A stretch of DNA of 64,000 bases from positions 124,001 to 188,000 of the forward strand of contig CAJTLW010000002.1 in the NCBI GenBank assembly GCA_910577515.1, given 5' to 3'. Below the pieces are notes generated by a model. The model did not search any database, was not told where the DNA came from, and saw only the letters and a list, made by a program, of their open reading frames with translations. The stretch's first letter is position 1. The number at the start of each line of letters is the position of its first letter. Positions 52,159-59,726 of the stretch are shown here, one piece after another. Origin of the DNA: an uncultured Vampirovibrio sp. (GTDB lineage: Bacteria; Cyanobacteriota; Vampirovibrionia; Gastranaerophilales; Gastranaerophilaceae). A program made the translations under genes and the position numbers.

Positions 52159-52198
52159 AAAACTCCATGCTTTATTTTTTTAAAAAGCATGGAGTTTT
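52159..52198 (+). terminator. Intrinsic terminator of the ROK-holAB-pilin operon
   Basis: Perfect 15-bp stem AAAACTCCATGCTTT (52159-52173) / AAAGCATGGAGTTTT (52184-52198), loop of 10. Confidence 0.9.
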
Positions 52199-52210
52199 GG
52201 CATGGAAAAT

Positions 52211-52239
52211 TTGTTTTTGTGAATAAAAAATATTAAAAT
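52211..52239 (+). promoter_or_regulatory. Promoter-like sequence upstream of the 17-codon ORF
   Basis: TTGTTT (52211-52216), 17-bp spacer, TAAAAT (52234-52239). Confidence 0.4.
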
Positions 52240-52301
52240 ACACAACAAATGGCTTAATAAATTTTAACTTGATTTTTTATTGTAAGAAGGGAAAGTTTAC
52301 C

Positions 52302-52355
52302 ATGATTAGCGGATTTCAAGTATTCATTAAGAAAGTATACGAAATGTTTATGTAA
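52302..52355 (+). CDS. Possible 17-residue peptide (upstream of cobO)
   Basis: A 17-codon ORF, MISGFQVFIKKVYEMFM, with AAGGGA 8 bases upstream and a promoter-like sequence before it. The peptide would form an amphipathic helix. It may be a leader peptide, a membrane-active peptide or chance. The rest of the 443-base gene-free region 52104-52546 holds the operon terminator and an inverted repeat before cobO. Confidence 0.4.
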   Translation: MISGFQVFIKKVYEMFM

Positions 52356-52496
52356 ATTTGTTTGAACGAATGTTAAATACACCAAAAACAGGATTAAAAG
52401 ACCATTCTACAATTGTAAAATACTAAAGTTAGATAAATTTTTTATCATAATAATTGCCATACATTAACCTTTTAGTTTATTATTGAAGAGTGTTAG

Positions 52497-52532
52497 ATGA
52501 ACAATAAAAACGGTCATTTTTTAGTTGTTCAT
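52497..52532 (+). promoter_or_regulatory. Inverted repeat just upstream of the cobO ribosome site
   Basis: ATGAACAA (52497-52504) / TTGTTCAT (52525-52532), perfect 8-bp arms flanked inside by A and T runs that extend the stem. It ends 6 bases before the GGAGG (52538-52542) of cobO and could affect translation or be an operator. No cobalamin riboswitch core (B12 box) is recognised. Confidence 0.45.
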
Positions 52533-52546
52533 AATACGGAGGAAAC

Positions 52547-53080
52547 GTGTTAGAAAACGGATACATTCAAATTTATACGGGTGACGGCAAAGGGAAAACC
52601 ACAGCAAGTTTAGGCCTTGCTTTAAGAGCATTGGGTCATGGCTGGAAGGTTTTAATTATCCAGTTTGCAAAAGGCGATAAGGGTACGACTTATGGCGAAA
52701 TAGCATCATCAGGACGTTTTGCTGATAATCTTGAAGTTGTTCAGTTTGGTTTAGATAGGGTTTGCTATTCTCACAATTTAAATATGGATGATTATAAAGA
52801 ATCCAAAAAAGGTTGGGAATTTGCTAAAAACGCGATAGCAAGCGGTAAATATGGTCTTATTATCTTGGATGAAATCAACGTTTGTATTGATTTAGGCATG
52901 ATTAAAGTTCAGGATGTTAAAAATGCACTATTAAACAAGCCAAGAAGTTTGGAAATTGTTTTAACAGGAAGAAGGGCAAATCAGGAACTAATTGCTCTTG
53001 CACATCTTGTAACAGAAATGCAGCCTGTAAAACATTATTTTGATATCGGAGTTATGGCTCGTCGCGGTATTGAATATTAG
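52547..53080 (+). CDS. cobO: Corrinoid adenosyltransferase (CobO/BtuR/CobA type)
   Basis: 177 residues with a GTG start 4 bases after GGAGG. The P-loop TGDGKGKTTASLGLALRA is at residues 10-27, then IIQFAKGDKGTTYGE, LIILDEINVCIDLG and VLTGRRANQELI. It transfers the adenosyl group of ATP to cob(I)alamin, producing coenzyme B12, in synthesis or salvage. No other cobalamin genes are nearby. Ends before a strong terminator. Confidence 0.95.
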   Translation: MLENGYIQIYTGDGKGKTTASLGLALRALGHGWKVLIIQFAKGDKGTTYGEIASSGRFADNLEVVQFGLDRVCYSHNLNMDDYKESKKGWEFAKNAIASGKYGLIILDEINVCIDLGMIKVQDVKNALLNKPRSLEIVLTGRRANQELIALAHLVTEMQPVKHYFDIGVMARRGIEY

Positions 53081-53173
53081 AGCAATAGAGGAAAAATAAA
53101 CATTTGCTCCTCAAAAATGTTTATGCTAGTATGATTATTATTGAAGTAATGAAGAAGATTTTAATGGGGAAAT

Positions 53174-53200
53174 GGGGGTTTTGATTAACTCCCTTTTTTT
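53174..53200 (+). terminator. Intrinsic terminator after cobO
   Basis: Stem GGGGGTT (53174-53180) / AACTCCC (53187-53193) with one G-U pair, then a run of seven T. Confidence 0.75.
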
Positions 53201-53254
53201 TATTTTTTATTTCCTCTAATATTAAATTTAAAATAATAATTTATAAATTACCCG

Positions 53255-53518
53255 TTAGGATAATTTAAACTCTTCTGTCATTTTCAACTTTTCAATACGG
53301 CTTAAATGTTTTATGCGGTATTCTTCCTTCATCGCTTCTGATTTTGTTTTATATTCTTTTGTATAAAGGATTTTAACAGGCTTATTTGCATTTGTATATT
53401 TTGCACCGTGGGAAGATACACCCTCTTTATGTTCCTTAAACCGCCTTAAAACATCGGTTGTAATTCCTGTATAAATTGTTCCTTTCTCGGTTTCAAGCAT
53501 GTATACAAAGTATGTCAC
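53255..53518 (-). CDS. GIY-YIG domain protein (YhbQ/UPF0213-like)
   Basis: 87 residues, MTYFVYMLETEKGTIYTGIT at the N terminus with the GIY-YIG motif, then DVLRRFKEHKEG, the catalytic-type Arg, and EAMKEEYRIKHLSRIEK with the conserved Glu. It overlaps the end of the dus gene by 26 bases and is the last gene of the TPR-dus-GIY operon. Unlike the one at 27.5 kb it is not flanked by repeats. Confidence 0.9.
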   Translation of the reverse strand: MTYFVYMLETEKGTIYTGITTDVLRRFKEHKEGVSSHGAKYTNANKPVKILYTKEYKTKSEAMKEEYRIKHLSRIEKLKMTEEFKLS

Positions 53519-54455
53519 AAAGCGCCTTCTTTACTTCCTTATAGCTGTCTAAAGTTACTAAAACCTGTCTGTATTTTGAAGCATTTTGAACAGATGAAAT
53601 ATAAAAACCGTAAAATTTTCTCATAAATTTTATTCCGTTAATCTCTCCCCGAAGCTCAATTTCATCTTCAATATGCTCAATAAGCATTTTAATTTTTTCT
53701 TCAAGCGAAGGTGCTTCAAGCTTTTCGCCGGTTTGAAGACAATATTCAATTCTATAGGCTAGCGTAAAATCGCCCATAAGCCCTCTGCCTATTGAAATAC
53801 CATCAGCTCCTGAAATTTCAAGGCATTTTATGGCATCATCCACGCTTTTTATATCTCCGTTTGCAAAAACAGGAATATCAAGTTCTTTTTTTAATTGCCC
53901 TATTGCTCCCCAATCGGAAACACCTGAATAAAGGTCGCTTCGGCATCTTCCATGTAATGTCACAAAATCAGCCCCTGCTTTTTGCATTAATTGACCGAAT
54001 TCTATAAAGTTTTTATTTGTTTTATCCCACCCTAGTCGGAATTTAACGCTCATTGGAATGTTAATATTTTCTTTAACAGCAGATGCTATTTCATAGGCAA
54101 GCTCCGGCTTCCTCATAAGCCCTGAGCCATCTGTCGATTTTACAACCTTGTTAACAGGGCAGCCGCAATTAATATCTATTACACTTGCGCGCGCCTCAAG
54201 AAGCTTTGCAGCATTCACCATTAAATCAGGCTTATGCCCCACAATTTGAAAAGATAAAGGATATTCTTCTTTCCTGTAATCTGCAATTTTCGGGTTTGGA
54301 ACGTTTTTAAGAGCTTCTGAAGATAACATCTCTGTTGATAATAGACATTTTCCCTTATAGCGTCTTATAAGGTTTCGATAAACAATATCTGAAATCCCAG
54401 CCAAAGGCGCCTGTATTACCTTTATATTTTTTATATCAAAGTTATTTTTGTCCAA
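53493..54455 (-). CDS. dus: tRNA-dihydrouridine synthase
   Basis: 320 residues, an FMN-dependent TIM-barrel enzyme reducing uridine to dihydrouridine in tRNA. Seen: VIQAPLAGISDIVYRNLIRR, the DINCGCPVNKVVKSTDGSGL segment with the catalytic Cys, SVKFRLGWD, LHGRCRSDLYSGVSDW and FANGDIKSV, then GISIGRGLMGDFTL. Overlaps the upstream TPR gene by 14 bases and the downstream GIY-YIG gene by 26, so the three are tightly linked. Which Dus subtype it is cannot be told. Confidence 0.95.
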   Translation of the reverse strand: MDKNNFDIKNIKVIQAPLAGISDIVYRNLIRRYKGKCLLSTEMLSSEALKNVPNPKIADYRKEEYPLSFQIVGHKPDLMVNAAKLLEARASVIDINCGCPVNKVVKSTDGSGLMRKPELAYEIASAVKENINIPMSVKFRLGWDKTNKNFIEFGQLMQKAGADFVTLHGRCRSDLYSGVSDWGAIGQLKKELDIPVFANGDIKSVDDAIKCLEISGADGISIGRGLMGDFTLAYRIEYCLQTGEKLEAPSLEEKIKMLIEHIEDEIELRGEINGIKFMRKFYGFYISSVQNASKYRQVLVTLDSYKEVKKALCDILCIHA

Positions 54456-56589
54456 TTTGTTCCTTTAGATAATCTTTTAATTCCTTTAGCCTTGAATTAA
54501 CATATTTTGTATAATCATCTTCTGTTCCGTTTTTTAAAGCAAGATATTTTTCATAGTATGAAACTGCTTCATTATACTGTTCTTTGTTATCAAGTGCAAC
54601 AGCTAAATTATAATACAATAGTGAAAACTTATTATCAGCTGCTATCCCTTTTTTATATTCTTCAATGGCACCGTTTACATTTTTATTTTCCTCTAAAATC
54701 ATCCCTTTATAATAATAAACATAAGGGTTTTTAGGATTTGTAGCTAAAATTTTATTTAAAAGAGAAAGGCTTTCATTGTATTTTTTATTTTCATATAAGC
54801 TTATTGCCATATCAAGGTCTTTGCCTTCTTTTCCTTGTTTTAGGCTGTTTAGAGCGATTTTTGCATCATTATTATTTGGTTCAATTGCTAAAATTTTATT
54901 TAAATATTGTGCAGCTGCATCAGAATTTTGCAAATTAACATAAGCGTTTGCTATAAAATACATCGCTTTTGTATCATTCGGACTTTTTTCAAGTACTTTT
55001 TTGAAATATTCAATAGCTTTTTCGTTTTCTCCTAGTTCAAAATAACAAGACGCTATAGAATACAACACTTCAGGGGTTTGCATTTGAATTTTTAAATATT
55101 GGCTAAGTGCCTCTTTGTAATTTCCTGAATTAAAATATTTTGTTGCACTGTTGTATATATTTGATGCGACCTCTGTTTGAACTTCATTTTTCATTGCAAG
55201 AAGTTCTTTATTATCAGGTAAATTTGACAACCCATGGTTAATTGCAGCATTTGCCTTAGCTGTATCATTTTGCAGTCTGTAAATTTGAACAATGTTTATA
55301 TAAGGTTCAGCCATTTTCGGGTTTATTGAAATTGCCTTTTTATAATAGTTTACAGCCTCCTCATAATTTTTATTTTTATGAAGTTCGTATGCAAGAGCAA
55401 ACTGTTTTTCATAGTTTTTAGAGTTTTGCTGTGCTTCCTGTCTTAAATATGCAATAAGTTCATCCCCTTTAAGGTTTGAAATTATTGAATTTATGCCATT
55501 TTTTGCTTCTTCATTATCAGGTTGTGTTTTTAAAATTTTATTATATTCTGCAAGTGCGCTTTTATTATCATTCAGCTTTTTATACGCTTCTGCTTTATAA
55601 AATAAAGGTTTTATATCTTTCGGATTTTTTTGTAGCATCATATTATAAATATCAATAGCGCCATTATAGTTATTTGTTTCTAAATAAAGCGATGCAATAT
55701 TTGTTAAAATAACAGGGTTATTAGGGTTTAAATCTTGTGCTTTAAGATATTGCGCCTTTGCAAGGTCGTATTGTTTTTGTTTTTGATATATTGCTCCTAA
55801 ATTTATCAAGGCCTCGGCATCTTTTGGGTTTTTAGCACTTCTTGCAATCCAGAGGTTTTTAAGCTTTTCAAGAGTTGCGCTATCTCCGTTTTGCAGTGCA
55901 AGAGAGTATTCATCTACTGCAGCTTCAGCATTTCCGATATCATCTAAAATGAGAGCATATTTATAATGCGCATTACCGTCTTTCGGGTTTAATTTAACCG
56001 CTGCTCTTATGGTATCCAAAGCCATTTTCTGGTTATTTAAGCTTTTATAAATATCATAAAGAGAATTTAGCGCACTGAAACCGTATTTTGAGCCTTTAAG
56101 GGTATTAAGGTCATAAGCAGCAGCTGCAATTTCCTGCTGCGCTCTTAATTTTCCTGCATTTTGATATTTGGTATCTACGTTATAATTTTCATATTTTTTA
56201 ACAAGAGAAGCAAGATTATTCTCAACCTTTGTCAGCTCTGCCTTTTCAACATCAGAATTGTTGTCATTCCAATATTTCATATAAAAAAGTGCTGATTTAA
56301 AATCATTAAGCGCCTTTTTAGGTTGTTTTTCAACGTTTAAAAAATGTTCCCCTCTTTGAATATAGGCTGTATACAGGGCATTTTTAACATTGTTATCATA
56401 AGGAGCATAGCGAAGAACCTTTTTAAATTCTGCTATTGCTTTATTGTAATCTTTTGCTTTTAAAAAGCTTGCGCCGTTATCATAATAAATTAAATATCGT
56501 TCTTTAACATCAGCAGATGTTTCAGCGTATCCCGCCTGTGCTGATAGTAAAAACATTGCTAAAAACATCGTATATACTTTTTTATTCAT
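54442..56589 (-). CDS. Exported TPR-repeat protein
   Basis: 715 residues. A signal peptide is clear (NKKVYTMFLAMFLLSAQAGYA). The whole mature protein is made of tetratricopeptide repeats of 34 residues, about eighteen, for example AIAEFKKVLRYAPYDN, AVDEYSLALQNGD, AIDIYNMMLQKNPKD, AVNYYKKAISINPK and AIEYFKKVLEKSPND. Such proteins are scaffolds for protein complexes in the periplasm or at the surface. First gene of the operon with dus. No enzyme domain is attached. Confidence 0.92.
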   Translation of the reverse strand: MNKKVYTMFLAMFLLSAQAGYAETSADVKERYLIYYDNGASFLKAKDYNKAIAEFKKVLRYAPYDNNVKNALYTAYIQRGEHFLNVEKQPKKALNDFKSALFYMKYWNDNNSDVEKAELTKVENNLASLVKKYENYNVDTKYQNAGKLRAQQEIAAAAYDLNTLKGSKYGFSALNSLYDIYKSLNNQKMALDTIRAAVKLNPKDGNAHYKYALILDDIGNAEAAVDEYSLALQNGDSATLEKLKNLWIARSAKNPKDAEALINLGAIYQKQKQYDLAKAQYLKAQDLNPNNPVILTNIASLYLETNNYNGAIDIYNMMLQKNPKDIKPLFYKAEAYKKLNDNKSALAEYNKILKTQPDNEEAKNGINSIISNLKGDELIAYLRQEAQQNSKNYEKQFALAYELHKNKNYEEAVNYYKKAISINPKMAEPYINIVQIYRLQNDTAKANAAINHGLSNLPDNKELLAMKNEVQTEVASNIYNSATKYFNSGNYKEALSQYLKIQMQTPEVLYSIASCYFELGENEKAIEYFKKVLEKSPNDTKAMYFIANAYVNLQNSDAAAQYLNKILAIEPNNNDAKIALNSLKQGKEGKDLDMAISLYENKKYNESLSLLNKILATNPKNPYVYYYKGMILEENKNVNGAIEEYKKGIAADNKFSLLYYNLAVALDNKEQYNEAVSYYEKYLALKNGTEDDYTKYVNSRLKELKDYLKEQIGQK

Positions 56590-56731
56590 TATAAATCCTT
56601 TGTCTGAAGTTGTTTTGAAGTTTAACCCAATTATACTATAATATTGATTTTATTCTTTATACTTAAAGCTTAGGCGTTTTTGGTATAATTATTTTGGGTA
56701 AAAAACAAATTTTTTAATTGGAGAATTTAAG

Positions 56732-57403
56732 ATGCAGCTAACGCATATAAACCACGATAAAACAAGGCTTTTAATATTCTTTGGCGGCTTTTATACAGAC
56801 TATAATTGTTTTGAAGAGTTTGATACAAAAACATCTGATATTCTTTTTGTAAATGATTATTCAAACCTTGATTTTGAAGAACTAAGATATTTTGATTTCA
56901 CGCCTTTTGGCGAAATTAACCTTATAGCTTATTCTTATGGTGTTTGGGCTGCAAATGAAGCATATAAAGCCCGTGCTTTGCCTGAAATTAATAAAAGTGT
57001 TGGAATTTCAGGAACTTATTATCCTGTAAATGCTGAATACGGTATAAATCCTAAAGTTTTTAATATTATGCTGAATGCTATGAGCCTGGAAACCATGGCG
57101 CGCTTTGAACGGAATATGCTTGAAAACTGCGCAGGGGGTGAAATTAAAAAGGCACAAAGAACAATAGAAAATCTGAAAAATGAACTTATAAACATAAAAA
57201 GATATTCTCTAATACCATCAAGTGGGGATGAATTTGAATTTGAAACAATGGTTTTAACAAAACAGGATAAAATTTTCCCCTACAGGTCACAGGAAAATTT
57301 CTTTAATTCAAGAGATTGGAAAAATACGCATAAGGTTATTTTAAACACAGGGCATTTTCCTTTCTTTGAATTTAAAACCCTTGATAATATACTGGAAGCT
57401 TAA
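56732..57403 (+). CDS. bioG: Pimeloyl-ACP methyl ester esterase, BioG type
   Basis: 223 residues of the DUF452/BioG family, an alpha/beta hydrolase that removes the methyl from pimeloyl-ACP methyl ester at the last step of pimelate formation for biotin. The N-terminal LLIFFGGFYTDY and the nucleophile in LIAYSYGVWAANEA (Ser near residue 71) are typical, as is the C-terminal His in NTGHFPFFEF. Two bases separate it from bioC. A TATAAT (56684-56689) lies upstream, and GGAG 8-9 bases before the ATG. No BirA operator is recognised. Confidence 0.85.
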   Translation: MQLTHINHDKTRLLIFFGGFYTDYNCFEEFDTKTSDILFVNDYSNLDFEELRYFDFTPFGEINLIAYSYGVWAANEAYKARALPEINKSVGISGTYYPVNAEYGINPKVFNIMLNAMSLETMARFERNMLENCAGGEIKKAQRTIENLKNELINIKRYSLIPSSGDEFEFETMVLTKQDKIFPYRSQENFFNSRDWKNTHKVILNTGHFPFFEFKTLDNILEA

Positions 57404-57405
57404 AA

Positions 57406-58107
57406 ATGGATTTTATTAAAGCAAAAGATACATATAAAAAACATGCTATAGTGCAGAGAAAAATGGCAAAAAAACTCGTTTTGGAGCTTAAAACAAGGTG
57501 TGGAGCAGATTTTCAGGATGTTTTTGAAATTGGTTCAGGTACAGGACTTTTATCTGATGAAATTATTTCTAATTTGAATTTTGAAAAATTTATCTTAAAT
57601 GATTTAACGGAAAATTACACAGGAATTTCCCCGTTTAAATATTATAAAGGTGATATTTTAAAGGCCGATATTGAAGAAAATTTTGATTTAATAATTTCAA
57701 ATGCCGTTTTTCAGTGGATAGATGATAAAGAAAAACTCTGTTCAAAGTTATACAGGCTTTTAAATCGGGATGGAATTCTTGCCTTTACCACATTTGGCGG
57801 GGATAATTTTAACCAAATTAAAGACACTACAGGTTTTTCTCTTGATTATACCGATATTACGCCTTTTATAGAAAAAGCAGGGTTTAAAATCCTCTATTTT
57901 GAAGAAGAACTTGAAACCCTGTATTTTAGTGATGTGCGAAATATATTAGAACATATAAAATTAACCGGTGTGGGCAATAATGCCAATTGTCTTTGGACCA
58001 AGAACAGATATGAAACTTTTAAGAAAAAATATTTAGAAAAATTTTCTGATAATAACGGAGTAGAATTAACCTATCATCCTTTATATTTTATCTGCCAAAA
58101 GGCTTAA
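57406..58107 (+). CDS. bioC: Malonyl-ACP O-methyltransferase
   Basis: 233 residues, a SAM-dependent methyltransferase. Motif I is VFEIGSGTGLLSDEI; DLIISNAVFQWIDD and LAFTTFGGDNFNQI match BioC, which masks malonyl-ACP as a methyl ester so that it can be lengthened to pimeloyl-ACP. Next to bioG, it provides the complete methyl cycle. The rest of the biotin pathway (bioF, A, D, B) is not in the window. Confidence 0.9.
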   Translation: MDFIKAKDTYKKHAIVQRKMAKKLVLELKTRCGADFQDVFEIGSGTGLLSDEIISNLNFEKFILNDLTENYTGISPFKYYKGDILKADIEENFDLIISNAVFQWIDDKEKLCSKLYRLLNRDGILAFTTFGGDNFNQIKDTTGFSLDYTDITPFIEKAGFKILYFEEELETLYFSDVRNILEHIKLTGVGNNANCLWTKNRYETFKKKYLEKFSDNNGVELTYHPLYFICQKA

Positions 58108-58117
58108 ATTAAAAAGC

Positions 58118-59002
58118 TTAAATCATATAGCAGGATAATAAATCGCGTGTAAGGTTTGTTGAGCGGATTTTATTAATGGCGCGCTTTTCCATTTGTCTTA
58201 TGCATTCTTTTGTAACACCATACATATTTCCTATTTCTTCAAGTGTTTTTCTGCCCCCGTTTTTTAGGCCAAAACGAAGGGTTATCACTTCTTTTTCCTT
58301 TGTTTTTAAGGTATCAAGCGCGATTTTTATATCATGTTTTAAATCTTCATATTCAATTGTTTTTTCAACATTTTGTTTCACATCTTCAATAATCTCAGAT
58401 AATGTCATCTGATTGTCATCATTTGCATCCATGCTGGCTTCAAGCGAAAGTGCTTTTGTATAAGCCCCTAAAAACATATCGATTTTTTCTTCTGATATTC
58501 CCATTTTATTTGCAACAACTGAAGGCTTTATACTGCAATTATATTTTTGTTCCAGAGAATGCTTCACCTTTTTATATTTTGATAAAGTTTCTTGAATGTA
58601 TACAGGAATTTTCATACAGTGAGATTGTTCTGAAATTGCTTTAAACATAGCCTGTTTTATCCACCAGGTGGCATAGGTTGAAAATTTATACCCTAAATCC
58701 CACTTAAATTTATCCACAGCTGCAATCAGCCCCAAATTTCCTTCCTGAATTAAATCAAACATAGAAAGAGAGCTAACATGAATTGATTTTCTTGCAATAT
58801 TAATTACAAGCCTTAAATTTGCCTGAATCAGTCTTTTTTTCGCATCTTCATTTCCCAAAGAAGAGAGTCTTGCAAGTTCTTTTTCTTCTTCTGCAGATAA
58901 TACAGGGAATTTTGATACTCTTTTAACATAAAAATTTAAAGATGAATCAGTTTTGAAGTCTGAGGCAAATACGGAAGCAGTTTTTACAGAGGCATTTTTC
59001 AT
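58118..59002 (-). CDS. Sigma-70 family RNA polymerase sigma factor (group 2/3)
   Basis: 294 residues from the ATG at 59002, which has AAGGAG 7 bases upstream; the frame opens 18 codons earlier without a site. Region 1.2 (LNFYVKRVSKFPVLSAEEE), region 2 (NLRLVINIARKS, FDLIQEGNLGLIAAVDKF, YKFSTYATWWIKQAMFKAI), region 3 and region 4 (TLEEIGNMYGVTKECIRQME) are complete; region 1.1 is missing. It resembles the RpoD-like group 2 sigma factors common in cyanobacteria. It lacks the usual RAIA-type end, the last residues being LLSCYMI. A long 5' region precedes it. Confidence 0.93.
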   Translation of the reverse strand: MKNASVKTASVFASDFKTDSSLNFYVKRVSKFPVLSAEEEKELARLSSLGNEDAKKRLIQANLRLVINIARKSIHVSSLSMFDLIQEGNLGLIAAVDKFKWDLGYKFSTYATWWIKQAMFKAISEQSHCMKIPVYIQETLSKYKKVKHSLEQKYNCSIKPSVVANKMGISEEKIDMFLGAYTKALSLEASMDANDDNQMTLSEIIEDVKQNVEKTIEYEDLKHDIKIALDTLKTKEKEVITLRFGLKNGGRKTLEEIGNMYGVTKECIRQMEKRAINKIRSTNLTRDLLSCYMI

Positions 59003-59438
59003 AAAAAATCTCCTTAAATTATATTTCACACAATTTTTTACACATTTTTCTCCCATAAAATTTAAAGATGCACAATAAAATGAGCCGTCTAAACTTTAAA
59101 GGCGTACTGTAAATTTTGCACATACTATAGGCTAATTTGCTTTATTATGTGCTGTTTTTAAAAAAGAGATAAAAGAATTTAAAAATTTTAAAAAGATAGA
59201 AGATAATGGATTGAGATATAAAATTTATATCTTTAATATATCACCTTGAATTTATTTTTACAAGTGAATTATAAAGAAATATTAAGATAAGTTTTTAAAA
59301 AATAATGATTTGTTAATATTTCTTAACACAATTTTATGCCGTATTTTGCTGAAAACCACCTGTGTGCGGTGCTTTTTAAAGGTTTATGTAAACAATTGTA
59401 AACTACATGTATTTAAACAGGCAATTATTTATATTGGA
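59003..59438. other. AT-rich gene-free region upstream of the sigma factor gene
   Basis: About 436 bases without a supportable gene. It holds two inverted repeats: GCACATA (59118-59124) / TATGTGC (59146-59152) and a near-perfect palindrome AGATATAAA (59214-59222) / TTTATATCT (59224-59232), plus two TGTAAAC repeats near 59386-59402. These may be regulatory sites. Confidence 0.35.
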
Positions 59439-59460
59439 TATACTTTATATATATGTAAGA
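59439..59460 (+). promoter_or_regulatory. Shared 22-bp promoter-like element, copy 2
   Basis: TATACTTTATATATATGTAA then GA, identical to the minus-strand sequence at 46823-46844. Serves as the likely -10 region of the candidate small RNA. Confidence 0.55.
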
Positions 59461-59618
59461 ACTGCTTAAAGAGATTTTAATTTTAAAGAGATAAAGATAA
59501 AAGATATACTACACTAATTACATTCTAACCAATACACACTAACCTTCACTTCACACACGAGGAATTACTAAACAAGTATTTCCAAACGGCTTTTCATTTT
59601 GAAAGCCGTTTTTTTTAA
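59451..59618 (+). ncRNA. Candidate small RNA with G-free linker and strong terminator
   Basis: No ORF is present, yet a promoter-like element (59439-59460) and a clear intrinsic terminator (AAACGGCTTT 59584-59593 / AAAGCCGTTT 59602-59611, then T run) bracket about 168 bases. In the middle 59504-59558 contains no G at all (C/A/U-rich, including CCUUCACUUCACACAC), followed by a small hairpin (GGAATTACT with AGTATTTCC) and the terminator stem. Such an open pyrimidine-rich stretch between stems is what small antisense regulators, for example cyanobacterial Yfr1, show; the exact Yfr1 motif is absent. Identity unknown. Confidence 0.5.
59584..59618 (+). terminator. Intrinsic terminator of the candidate small RNA
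   Basis: 10-bp perfect stem AAACGGCTTT / AAAGCCGTTT, loop of 8, then seven or more T. Confidence 0.85.
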
Positions 59619-59726
59619 TTTAAAACCTTTTATTAAAATTTTGAAACAATCTTTGCTTATTTTATCAATTTTTGCACTTTAGAATACTTATTAAAGTATA
59701 ATCCAACAGGGAAAAATTGCGTTTTT

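Noticed and set aside
52356..52546. Cobalamin riboswitch before cobO
   Set aside because: No B12-box-like core or usual length of structured leader; only a short hairpin is visible.
59504..59618. Calling the 59.5-kb RNA Yfr1
   Set aside because: The core motif ACUCCUCACAC of Yfr1 is not present; only ACUUCACACAC with general layout is alike.
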